From: Armatimonadota bacterium
Lineage (GTDB): Bacteria > Sysuimicrobiota > Sysuimicrobiia > Sysuimicrobiales > Kaftiobacteriaceae
DNA: 64,000 nt
Direction: 5' to 3'
Assembly: GCA_031459765.1 (NCBI GenBank)
Contig: JAVKHY010000010.1
Location: forward strand, 20,110 to 84,109
Below are positions 7,280 to 16,200 of this stretch, in pieces. The notes below the pieces were generated by a model. It saw only the letters and a program-made list of their open reading frames with translations. It made no database searches and had not been told where the DNA came from. How positions within the stretch are numbered: position 1 is the stretch's first letter; every line of letters begins with the position of its first letter. The position numbers were made by a program, and so were the translations under genes.

Positions 7280-8575
7280 TCAGCGGGGGATGTGGGGCGT
7301 CCCGCGAGGATAGAGCAGGTAGCGCTGGCGGATCGTCACAAACCATTGGAGGTCGGCCTGCCAGCCGGCCACGATCCAGTCCGCACGCTCCCCCCGCAGG
7401 ACGGCCTTCCGCACGGCGTCGGTGCCCCAGAGCAGATCGAAGCGGTACCGCTCCCCGCTCCGTGGCGGCGTGAACAGCGGCGTCCGAGGGTGGAGGCGGT
7501 GCACGGCGTCGAGAATGTGCACGGCGGTCGCCGCGGGGCGAAACCGGCGCCGGTCCGTAAGGACGAGCCGCACGCCGCCCTGGCGGCGTTCCGGGGGGCC
7601 GACGGTGACCGCCTCGAAACGCACCCCCGGAAGGCCGCGCCGGTTGAGGTGCATGGCCAGCAGATCCCCGCGCAGCCAGCGCGCCGTGACCGTCTGGAAG
7701 GGCGTGGTGGTCCCGGCGCCGACCCGGAGCGTGGTTCCCTCGAGCAGTCCCGTGGCCGCATGGAGCTGTGCCGCGGCCGGCGAGGGGAGGTTCGGCGAGG
7801 GGCGGAACCAGGAGAGGCCGGTATCCTCCCAGTGCATGCGACCCCGCCAGCCGCTCATCGGGACCACGGCCAGCCGCGCCCCGACGCCAAACTCCTCATT
7901 GAAGAGCAGGGCGAGCTCGCCGATGGTCATGCCGTGCACTGCGGGGAGGGGGTAGATCCCGATGAAGGAGGCGAAGTCGGGGTCGAGGACCGGTCCGTCC
8001 ACGCGGTCCCCGCCGAGCGGATTGGGGCGGTCCAGGACGACGACCGTCTTGCCGTATTCGGCCGCCGCCTGCATGGCCAGGGCCATCGTGGAGGTGTAGG
8101 TGTAGGCCCGCGCCCCGACATCCTGAAGATCGACGACCAGCGCGTCCACGCCGGCCAGCATCTCCGGGGAGGGGCGCCGGCGGCCCGCGTACAGGCTGTA
8201 GACCGGGAGGGTCCTCGCGCCCGTGGCGGCGCGCAGGAAGGGCACGGCTTCGCCCGCCTGCAGCGTCCCCGCCAGTCCGTGCTCGGGGGCGAAGAGGGCG
8301 ACGACGCGGATACGCGGATCGAGGGTGAGGATCGTCGCCGTGGGCCACCCCCCGAGTCCGGTTGCCGCGCGGTGGGTGATCAACCCGACCCGCTTGCCGG
8401 CCAGGAGCGGGGTGTAGTGGGCAACGAGGACGTCGACGCCGGGCCAGACCTGCGGTCGTGGCGCCGACGCTGCCGGCGGGCCGCCGCCCAGGACGAGGAG
8501 AACCGCTGCTGCGGCCAGAATTCCGCGGGTGTGAGCCCGGCGAGCCTGAAGTGTCCTCAATGCGGCAGTCGCCAC
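7280..8575 (-). CDS. namZ: Exo-beta-N-acetylmuramidase NamZ family (DUF1343), secreted
   Basis: The 431-residue product belongs to the DUF1343/NamZ family, whose studied members release N-acetylmuramic acid from peptidoglycan fragments outside the cytoplasm. A signal peptide (basic LQARRAHTR followed by a hydrophobic run and PPAASA) precedes the catalytic region. Family segments seen are LFAPEHGLAGTLQAGE, VDLQDVGARAYTYTSTM and VLDRPNPLGGDRVDGP. I chose the GTG at 8575 because GGAG lies five bases upstream and the signal peptide follows; a longer frame lacks such support. Its 5' end overlaps the divergent zinc-ribbon gene by 45 bases. It suggests cell-wall recycling or scavenging. Confidence 0.9.
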   Translation of the reverse strand: MATAALRTLQARRAHTRGILAAAAVLLVLGGGPPAASAPRPQVWPGVDVLVAHYTPLLAGKRVGLITHRAATGLGGWPTATILTLDPRIRVVALFAPEHGLAGTLQAGEAVPFLRAATGARTLPVYSLYAGRRRPSPEMLAGVDALVVDLQDVGARAYTYTSTMALAMQAAAEYGKTVVVLDRPNPLGGDRVDGPVLDPDFASFIGIYPLPAVHGMTIGELALLFNEEFGVGARLAVVPMSGWRGRMHWEDTGLSWFRPSPNLPSPAAAQLHAATGLLEGTTLRVGAGTTTPFQTVTARWLRGDLLAMHLNRRGLPGVRFEAVTVGPPERRQGGVRLVLTDRRRFRPAATAVHILDAVHRLHPRTPLFTPPRSGERYRFDLLWGTDAVRKAVLRGERADWIVAGWQADLQWFVTIRQRYLLYPRGTPHIPR

Positions 8576-8806
8576 GTGATCTCCAACATCACGATCCGGT
8601 GGCGCCAGGTGCAGGGCGCCTTTCTCTCCGAGCGCGGTCACTTCTGCTTCCGGTGCGGACGCCCCTTCCAGCCCGGATCCAACGGGGAACTCGCCTTCCG
8701 GACGGTGCGGGTGGACGCCGTCTCCCCGGCCGTTCGGAGCCTCCAGGCCACCGCCGACGTCATCGTCGTGCGGTACCGCAACGGGGCGACGGAGATCCTG
8801 TACTGA
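8531..8806 (+). CDS. Small zinc-ribbon protein
   Basis: This is a 91-residue frame with two CxxC knuckles, KCPQCGSRHV and FCFRCGRPF, typical of a C4 zinc ribbon. A beta-rich tail ends in VIVVRYRNGATEILY. No Shine-Dalgarno is clear before the GTG at 8531; a weak CAGAAT lies nine bases before it. The start must lie upstream of the first Cys pair, so overlap with the divergent namZ 5' end is unavoidable. Function is unknown; a nucleic-acid or metal-binding role is inferred only from the knuckles. Confidence 0.65.
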   Translation: MSPASLKCPQCGSRHVISNITIRWRQVQGAFLSERGHFCFRCGRPFQPGSNGELAFRTVRVDAVSPAVRSLQATADVIVVRYRNGATEILY

Positions 8807-8900
8807 GGCCGCCGGCGCGCTATCGCTGCCGCGGCGCCTCTGCCGTTGTCCTGCCCCTCTTCCGGCGCCCTTCAGACCTCGCCAGGGGGCCGTTGCGGGC

Positions 8901-10421
8901 ATGGGAAAGAGGGGTCCGGTTTCGGAGGTGCAGCCGGTGTCGGGTGAGGCCGTCGCCGTAGCGCACGACCACGCATCGGGTTTCCTCGGCCTGATGCGGA
9001 ACCGGAACTACGCGTTGCTGTGGTCCGGACAGCTCGTCTCGGAGATGGGCAACCGGTTCCACTGGGTGGCGGTGTCGCTCTGGGTGTACGCTCTCACCCA
9101 GTCCGCCGGGGCCGTCTCACTGGCGATCTCCTCGATGTTCGTGGGCAGCTTGCTGGTGAGTCTGTGGGCGGGAGCCCTGGTCGATCGGCTCAACCGGAAA
9201 GTCATCCTCGTCGCCGCCGACCTCGCGCGCGGCGCCCTGGTGGCGCTGATTCCCACGCTCATCCCGATCAGCCTCTGGCTCGTTTACCTGGATCTGGTGC
9301 TCATCTCCGTGGCCACCGCCTTCTTCCGGCCGGCCATCTTTGCCATCGTGCCGCAGGTCGTACCGCGGCGCGACCTCATGCCCGCCAACTCCTTTTTCAC
9401 GGCCATGGACACCGGGACGGAGATTCTCGGCCCCATCCTGGCGGGATTTCTCGCCCAATCCTACGGGTACGCGCCGCTGCTGTACCTGGACAGCATGACC
9501 TACTTCTTCTCGGCGCTGTGCGTCGTGTCCATGAACTTGAGCCAGGAACGCCGTGTCCCGCCCGGCCTGGACCTCCGGGCGGTGTGGGGCAGCGTGGTGG
9601 AAGGGCTGCGGTACATCCGGCGAGATGAGCTCCAGCGCGGGCTGTTCGTCCTCATCTTCCCGGCCACCCTGGTCGGAGCGGGCCTCAACGCCCTGCAGAC
9701 CCCGCTGGCCAAAGGAGCCGTCGGTATCACCGATGCGGAGTTCGGTACGTTTCAGAGCGTGTGGGGCCTCGGCTTCGTCGTCGCCTCACTCCTCCTGGGA
9801 TGGTACGGAGGGGCCTTCCGCAAGAGCCGGCTGATCATCGCGGGATACTTTCTGGGTTTCCTGGCCACGGGACTGATGGGATTTAGCGCCGCCTACACCG
9901 CCCTGTTGCTCACCGCCTTTGCCGTTGGCTTCGCCAACACTCTGTACTACGTCGGGCTCGGCACCGTCTTGATGGAGTACACTCCCAGCGAACTCATGGG
10001 CCGGGTCGTCTCCACCCGCCAGCTGGCCCTGGCCGTAACCCGGGTCTCGTCGCCGCTGATTTTCGGAGCGGTCGCCGAGATCGCCGGAATCCGGGAGGCC
10101 ATCTACATTATGGCCGCAGTCGGGGCGGTCGGCACGCTCACCGCGGTCTGGCGCTATCCGTCGGTGCGGCAGTTCGACCGCGACTGGCAGACGTCCGGCC
10201 CCTGGCTGTCCGCCCTCCTCAAGCCCTTCGTGGAGCCCGTGGATCCCGAGTTTCAGGAGGCGCCCCAGCGCTGGCTCAATGTGCTCTCGCTCCTCGTGGC
10301 GGCCCTCGGCTGGCTGATCATTGCCTTCGCCAACCTTATGGCGGCTCTGGCCCTCCTCGTGGCGGCCGTGGGTATCGGGATCCTGGGGTCCAGGCTGAAG
10401 CGGTATGGATGGCTCCGGTGA
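8901..10421 (+). CDS. Major facilitator superfamily transporter (MFS_3/EntS-like)
   Basis: The product (506 residues) is a 12-segment inner-membrane transporter resembling the EntS/MFS_3 group of exporters. The segment NYALLWSGQLVSEMGNRFHW is the usual start of the first helix, and WAGALVDRLNRKVILVAADL is the loop 2-3 signature. The last ~90 residues form two extra hydrophobic segments after a cytoplasmic loop. Substrate is unknown. No neighbouring biosynthetic genes give a hint. The next element downstream is the structured RNA at 10453, at the edge of a composition change. Confidence 0.88.
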   Translation: MGKRGPVSEVQPVSGEAVAVAHDHASGFLGLMRNRNYALLWSGQLVSEMGNRFHWVAVSLWVYALTQSAGAVSLAISSMFVGSLLVSLWAGALVDRLNRKVILVAADLARGALVALIPTLIPISLWLVYLDLVLISVATAFFRPAIFAIVPQVVPRRDLMPANSFFTAMDTGTEILGPILAGFLAQSYGYAPLLYLDSMTYFFSALCVVSMNLSQERRVPPGLDLRAVWGSVVEGLRYIRRDELQRGLFVLIFPATLVGAGLNALQTPLAKGAVGITDAEFGTFQSVWGLGFVVASLLLGWYGGAFRKSRLIIAGYFLGFLATGLMGFSAAYTALLLTAFAVGFANTLYYVGLGTVLMEYTPSELMGRVVSTRQLALAVTRVSSPLIFGAVAEIAGIREAIYIMAAVGAVGTLTAVWRYPSVRQFDRDWQTSGPWLSALLKPFVEPVDPEFQEAPQRWLNVLSLLVAALGWLIIAFANLMAALALLVAAVGIGILGSRLKRYGWLR

Positions 10422-10452
10422 ACGGGTACGATCTCCAGGGAGAGGAGGAGTC

Positions 10453-10664
10453 ACCGGGTTGCCGTAGAACACCGGTGCTTAACCGGACCGACAGCATGAA
10501 GTAGGCCACTCCAAGGCCGCATCGAGGCATCTCCGGGTTCGGGCGAGTCGCCCAGTAGGGGATGCGTCACAGCCCATAACGTGCGGGAGCGCCGAGCCGA
10601 ACACCTGTGTAGGTGAGCGTTGAAAGCATCCCGCAAGACCCGGTTGGTTCTCAGGGCACTGGGT
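10453..10664 (+). ncRNA. Candidate structured RNA or riboswitch of unknown family
   Basis: By hand this region folds into a closed multibranch structure. P1 is ACCGGGT (10453-10459) with ACCCGGT (10638-10644). Inside are CCGGT/ACCGG (10472-10486), GGCC/GGCC (10504-10518), an eight-pair stem 10527-10534/10558-10565 capped by 10541-10545/10549-10553, and a seven-pair stem 10582-10588/10629-10635 capped by CACCT/AGGTG (10602-10615). The P1 3' strand can instead pair with ACTGGGT (10658-10664), giving mutually exclusive folds like a riboswitch. I found no match to cobalamin, lysine, M-box, c-di-GMP, SRP or group I/II RNA motifs. It lies directly before an HD-GYP gene. Confidence 0.5.
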
Positions 10665-10704
10665 GGCGAGAGAGGTTGGTAATGCTGGCGGTTCGGGTTT
10701 TTTT

Positions 10705-12003
10705 ATGGAAGTCCTACCTAAGAGCCTGCAATTATACATCATAGGGATTATCGTTGCTGCTGCCAGCACTTTATGGGTCTTACTTCCTAGCATCCCCCTT
10801 GATTCGACCAGTGAACTAACATTGTTTCTTGTTCTCATTGCGATTGCCTCCATGTTTCCCATCCCAGATCCGCGGGGTGGCTTCATTACAGCTGCGGCCA
10901 TCCTCTTCTATGTGATGATAAGTCTTTACGGTCCCGGGACGGGTCTCATTGTCGCTGGGCCTGGGTACGCGGTCGGCGCCGCAATATCTAGGCGGTGGAT
11001 CCCATGGCGCACTTTATCAAATGGCGCTCAAATGGGCTTGAGTGTGGCTGCCGCAGGTGTGGCATTTCGCCTTGGCGGCGGCAGTCTTTCAAACCCGGAC
11101 TTTCGGTCCCTGCTTCTTCCGCTTGCGGCAGCTGTTCTGACCTTTCAGTTGGTAAACAATCTCCTTGTAGCGATCTACTTCAATAGATTGCGGGGAATGC
11201 CACTAATACCTACATGGCTTTCGGACGTGAAGGAGCTCTTAGTCTCCAATCTCCTGAGTATTCCCACGGCCGCCCTTCTGGCTATCCTTTACAAGACAGC
11301 GGGCCCGGCAGTGCTCCTAGCTTACCTCGTATACCTCCCGCTGCAGCGACGAGCCCACGTCCTGTATCTCCAGCAAAAGCGGATATATGACCAGGCAATC
11401 AACTCGCTTGTGCTTGCTATTGACGCTAACTTCCCGCAAGGTAAGGGCCACTCGCGCCGTGTGGCAAGCATCGCAGCCGCTATCGCCCGTCAAATGAGGT
11501 TATCGGACAGAGAGGTTGAGACGATTGAATTGGCTGCTTTGCTGCATGATGTAGGACTCATTGGCATCGATATGTCAAACGAAAATGACACTCTGTCCGA
11601 TCTTAGTGGGAGGTTCAAAGAACATACTCTGATTGGTGCGGAACTAGTGCGTGAGTTACCTCAAAGGGGCGTTGCTAACATCGTAAAATACCATCATGAA
11701 AAGCTCGATGGCACGGGCTATCCGGATGGCCTCAAGGGAAGTGAGATTCCTCTCGGTGCGCGTATTGTCGCGGTTGCCGAAGTCTTCGACTCTAGGCTTT
11801 CGGATGAATCCCTCCGGGAATCCCCTCAACTAGCCGAGGTGGCCCTGAAACAGATACGAAGCGAAGCGGGAAAGTCTTTCGATCCTCGGGTCGTCGATGC
11901 ACTGGCATCAGCGGTTATGTCCGGAGCCATAGATTGGATGAGTTTACAACGCGTGGACGAGGATAGCGATCCTCTCCGCCGAGGAGCAGCCCAGACCCAA
12001 TGA
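10705..12003 (+). CDS. Membrane HD-GYP domain protein, partly degenerate
   Basis: This has 432 residues from the ATG at 10705. Residues ~8-230 hold several hydrophobic segments; an HD-GYP domain covers ~240-425. It keeps HD (H281, D282), KEH, HHEKLDGTGYP (330-340) and IPLGARIVAV. However HDxGK reads HDVGL, VADxFDA reads VAEVFDS, and the DRPYR tail is missing, so phosphodiesterase activity is doubtful. An in-frame GTG at 10663 with AGGG upstream is an alternative start. An ATG at 10682 with AGAGAGG upstream is out of frame, separated by a T7 run. The gene overlaps the next HD-GYP gene by ATGA, indicating coupling. Confidence 0.82.
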   Translation: MEVLPKSLQLYIIGIIVAAASTLWVLLPSIPLDSTSELTLFLVLIAIASMFPIPDPRGGFITAAAILFYVMISLYGPGTGLIVAGPGYAVGAAISRRWIPWRTLSNGAQMGLSVAAAGVAFRLGGGSLSNPDFRSLLLPLAAAVLTFQLVNNLLVAIYFNRLRGMPLIPTWLSDVKELLVSNLLSIPTAALLAILYKTAGPAVLLAYLVYLPLQRRAHVLYLQQKRIYDQAINSLVLAIDANFPQGKGHSRRVASIAAAIARQMRLSDREVETIELAALLHDVGLIGIDMSNENDTLSDLSGRFKEHTLIGAELVRELPQRGVANIVKYHHEKLDGTGYPDGLKGSEIPLGARIVAVAEVFDSRLSDESLRESPQLAEVALKQIRSEAGKSFDPRVVDALASAVMSGAIDWMSLQRVDEDSDPLRRGAAQTQ

Positions 12004-13214
12004 CTAGCTTCTACAGCCTGCTCATGCAGGCCTTTGGCATCTTTTCGGTTCTTGCGTCTGCAATGCTCGTCTTCATTCATGGAATGGGGCGAGATACAGC
12101 GCTCTTATCTCTGATTGGAGTAGCGGCTGGCTGGCTGAGGTTCAGCCTGGCGCCTGCCGGTTATCTCACACTCTCGCCAGTAGTTTTTTTCCTTTCTCTT
12201 CTTATAGGAGCTCCGTGGGATGCCCTCGTCGTTGGGATCGTCTCGATCGTTTTAGGGACCGTCGTGTTCCATCGATCGCAAGCTACGATGCGGGAAGTCG
12301 GCGAGGAGTCTGTCCCACTACTTGTTGCGCTTATTGCGTACTACTTTGCCGGGGCGATTATCTCTAGAGATCCTTCGCAGCAGGTGCTTTTTCCTTATCT
12401 GGCAGCAGCGATTGCATACGTGGGGGCAAGATTTGTCGTCGGCATGACCAGTGCGTACGCCAGAGAGGGCATCGCACCTACGTCGTATCTTTCAGATGCT
12501 GGAAAGGACGGTGTAGTGAATCTCGCGCTACATGCCTTTATCGCTCTCGCGCTTCGGCACTTTCTCTTCGACGAGTACGGATATTTCCCGCTAGTTCTAG
12601 CAATTGTTGCACTTCTTGAGCTTTATCATCCTTGGAAGCTGCTTAGCGAACAGGATGCGATTCTTTTTGCAAACCTAGCAATGATAGCCCAGGCTATAGA
12701 CGTAAAGGACCCCTACACTGCGAGGCATTCGCGGAACGTAGCTCGAATCGCCGTCAGGATAGCGCGAGCAATGAAGCTGCCTGAAAGTGAAGTGCGAAAA
12801 GTCCGAATCGGAGCCCTGATGCACGACATTGGGAAGATTGGTGTTAGCACGGGAATAATTCGGAAGCCGGCAAGACTTGATCCCGATGAGGAGCGGTCGA
12901 TGCGGGCTCATCCGGTGATAAGCGCAGACATAATACAGCCAATTGAGTTGCTTGAGAAGACTGCCGAAATCGTCCGACATCATCATGAACACTGGGATGG
13001 TTCGGGTTATCCGAAGGGGTTAAGGGGTGAGGAAATTCCGGTGGGTGCGCGAGTCGTACTTGTTGCGGATGCGTTTGACGCTATGACGACAGATCGGCCG
13101 TACAGACGTGGTCGGTCAAAGCAGGAAGCCCTAGCGGTGCTTAAGGAGCACGCAGGGAAGCAGTTTGATGCCGGCGTAGTCCGAGCCCTAGAAACTGTAA
13201 TCGACGCCCTTTAA
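12000..13214 (+). CDS. Membrane HD-GYP domain protein, intact motifs
   Basis: The product has 404 residues. The N-terminal ~215 residues contain six or so hydrophobic segments, and the HD-GYP domain follows. All key motifs are present: MHDIGKIGV (H275, D276), RAHPVISADII, HHHEHWDGSGYPKG and VADAFDAMTTDRPYRRG. It should therefore hydrolyse cyclic-di-GMP. Its start overlaps the stop of the preceding degenerate HD-GYP gene by four bases (ATGA), so the two are probably made in a fixed ratio and may form a complex. Base composition is as low as its neighbours in the island. Confidence 0.9.
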   Translation: MTSFYSLLMQAFGIFSVLASAMLVFIHGMGRDTALLSLIGVAAGWLRFSLAPAGYLTLSPVVFFLSLLIGAPWDALVVGIVSIVLGTVVFHRSQATMREVGEESVPLLVALIAYYFAGAIISRDPSQQVLFPYLAAAIAYVGARFVVGMTSAYAREGIAPTSYLSDAGKDGVVNLALHAFIALALRHFLFDEYGYFPLVLAIVALLELYHPWKLLSEQDAILFANLAMIAQAIDVKDPYTARHSRNVARIAVRIARAMKLPESEVRKVRIGALMHDIGKIGVSTGIIRKPARLDPDEERSMRAHPVISADIIQPIELLEKTAEIVRHHHEHWDGSGYPKGLRGEEIPVGARVVLVADAFDAMTTDRPYRRGRSKQEALAVLKEHAGKQFDAGVVRALETVIDAL

Positions 13215-13290
13215 TGGCCCATCCTAGAGCCCACAAGCGATCACCTACGGACATAGCAGCTTACGCGTTGTAAGTACAGGCAGGTAGCGG

Positions 13291-16200
13291 ATGGATTACG
13301 TGGGGTGGGTGGTGGACGCGGAGTCAAAGCGCCTCAAAGTTACTTTTCTCGGTCCCTTCCGTGCTTGCGCTGGAGAGTGTGAGATCATCTTTCCGACGAA
13401 GAAGGCGACCTCATTATTCGCTCTCTTGTTGCTCCGGCGCGGGCGGAGGCTGTCGCGAGAAAGCATCACTGCCTCTCTTTGGCCAGAATTGGACGAAAAT
13501 CAAGCCCGCCGTAGCTTGAGCATGTCTCTTTGGAGGATCAGGCGAGAGCTGCGGCGATGGCAGAACGTCGCCGTGCATTCTGGGAGGGATGGAGTCCAGC
13601 TAAACTGCACTGACGTGGATGTTGACCTTGATCGATTCCGGGAGTCGGTTGCGCGGGCAGCAGTTAGCCGGGATGAGGAGCGGAGGCAGTTATTGATAGA
13701 GGCGGAGGCCGCCTACACCGGGGACTTTCTTGAAGGAATTCTAGATGACTGGTGCGAGGAAGAAAGGCGTGCATTAAAGACCACTTATGAAGGGGTACTG
13801 CGAGAAATAGGCACAGCCTGCCTGGAGACGGCGGATTACGGGTCGGCCATCGAACATTTGGAAAAGCTCGTGCGTTTGAGTCCCTACGACGAAGATGCGC
13901 ATAGGGAATTGATGCGCGCGTACTACATGGCGGGGAAGCGAGGGGCTGCACTATCCCACTTCCAGCGGATGAAGCAGAATTTTGCTGAGGAATTGCAGTC
14001 ATCTCCATCTGCAGCGACCATCCAATTGTACGAGCACATTCGAGCTTCCGCAGATTGGTTGCTTCCAAGTGCAAGCAAGTCACACTATGCTGACGACGTG
14101 AAAAGCGCGCCAGCGGATTCATTCGCCATCGTTCCTCTGATCGGACGGGGGCGTGAAGCCGATAGAATATGTCGGGCCCTTGACCACGGGCTGGAAGGGA
14201 GAGGTTCTTCGGTTCTCATCTGTGGTGACATAGGCGTTGGTAAGACAAAGCTTATTGATGCAGTCACGGTTGAAGCACGGCTGAGAGGTTTTGACGTTTT
14301 TATTGGCGTTTGTCCTGATCTCGAATATCCGTCTCCATATCAAGTCTTAATCCAGGCGCTGTGGCCGCGGATTCGGGGACGTCTTGTGTCTGGAGGTGCC
14401 TCTGCGAAGTATCTCTACCAGATTGGTGGTGGGAGTCCTTTCCCATCCGCTTCCTCGTTGGAAGAGCCAGATGCGTCGCGTGGACAGGCAGAAGGCTCCG
14501 TTATCAACGAGTACGTCGCAGACCTACTACGGAGCGCGTTGGTCTCTCCTCGTGCGACGCTGTTGATACTCGAAGATATCCATCGGATTGACAGGGCTTC
14601 TGAGGGGTTCCTTGTGAATTTGCTGGGTCGGCTCCCAGCCGCACGGGTCGTTGTCGTCTTGTCTGCCAGGCGGGGAGAGCGTGACTCGGAGCGGATCATC
14701 TCAACATTGCTGGCTGCTGGTGCTGAGGTTATGGAGCTAGCTCCGCTTGCGGAGGACGACGTTGCAAGATTGGTGGAAATGCTTCTGGGACGCGTAACAC
14801 CCATACGGCGATTCGCCGGGTTTGTGCATCGTCGGACCGGGGGTGTACCGCTGTTTGTGGTCGAATTGACAAAGTTTCTAGTGTCGGAGAAGTATGTACG
14901 GAGAACGCCAGAGGGCGCCTGGGTATTTGACGAGAGGTCGGTGACAGCCGATAATTGGCGCCTACCTTCTCAAGTGATGGAGACAATACGAAGACGCATC
15001 TTGAGGTTGTTACCTGAAGCACAACGGTTTCTTGGGGTTGCCGCGGTGATCGGGTCAGAAGTTCCGTATGAAGTACTCGAACATCTTCTTGGCATTCCGG
15101 AGGACAGGTTTATTGAGACGGTGGAGGATCTTAGCAGGAGCCGTTTACTTCTTGAGTCTGAAGGCGGATTGAGATTTCCTCATGAAAGCATCAGAATGGC
15201 CGCCTTGAACACGCTGAGCCGGACGAGATTGCGGAAGCTGCATTCGAAGGTAGCTGCGATTCTTGAGGTACTCGCGCCAGGCAGAACCTCGGACATCGGT
15301 TGGCACCACGCTGAGGCGGGAAATCTTGTTAAGGCTGCACAATTCTTTGAGCTATCCGGTGACAGGGCTCGGAATTTTCACGCCAATGAGGATGCTGTAC
15401 GTTACTACTCCCACGCGATCTCGTCGATCGAGGCTAGTTGTAGAGAATCCCAGCAATCCCTGAGGCACTTGGCATCGGTTCTCTTGAAGAGGTGTGAAGT
15501 TCTTGATCTGGTCGGAGAGCGTGCACAACAGGCACAAGACATAGACTCGGTCATCAGGATAGCGGTAAGGCTTGGAGATCCGTCTTTGCGCGGGCAAGGT
15601 TTGTATCTCCTGAGCCAAGTGCAAGCCCGGCTGAATTTGAATGCGGACGCGCTCAAATCTGCATCCGAGGCTGAATACCTGTTTCGTATCGCGAGGGATA
15701 TGAGGGGTAGGGCACTGGCTGCCCAGTCGGCTGGCCTTGTTTACGTCAACTTGCGAAATGAAAGAGAGGCTGGCCGAGCATTGCGCCGTTCTGTCGAACT
15801 GTTCAGGAATTTGGGTGATCAAGCTGGCGAAGCTCGATCCCTTGTTCACTTGGGAACGGTAATGACGATCGCTCGGGACAGCAGAACGAGCATGCAATGT
15901 CTTAACAGGGCGGAGAGAGTCTTGCGGGGTTTGGGCGACAAGAGATCCCTGGCCTGGGCCGTGATGCAGAAGGGTGTCCTCTGTCGCTATGTTGGACAGG
16001 TCGCCCGCTCGGAGGAACTCTTGATGGAAGGCGTGAGGCTGATGCAGGAAATTGGCGACAAGATCGGCGAGGCCAGAGGTAGGTCGCAGTTGTCGTGCAC
16101 CCGAGTTGCGATGGGAAAACTCCGAGATGGACTGCGCGATGCAATCACAGCGAGCCGCTTGGCCCGGGAATCTCGTGACGTTCGTGCAATGATAGTTATA

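Noticed and set aside
10581..10645. Fragment of 23S rRNA (a GTTGAAAGCATC-like stretch)
   Set aside because: The similarity to the 3' region of 23S rRNA is confined to a dozen bases; the flanks do not match conserved rRNA.
10424..10700. Group I or II intron, or known riboswitch
   Set aside because: I found no domain V hairpin, no group I core, no B12 box, and no GEMM, lysine or M-box motifs.
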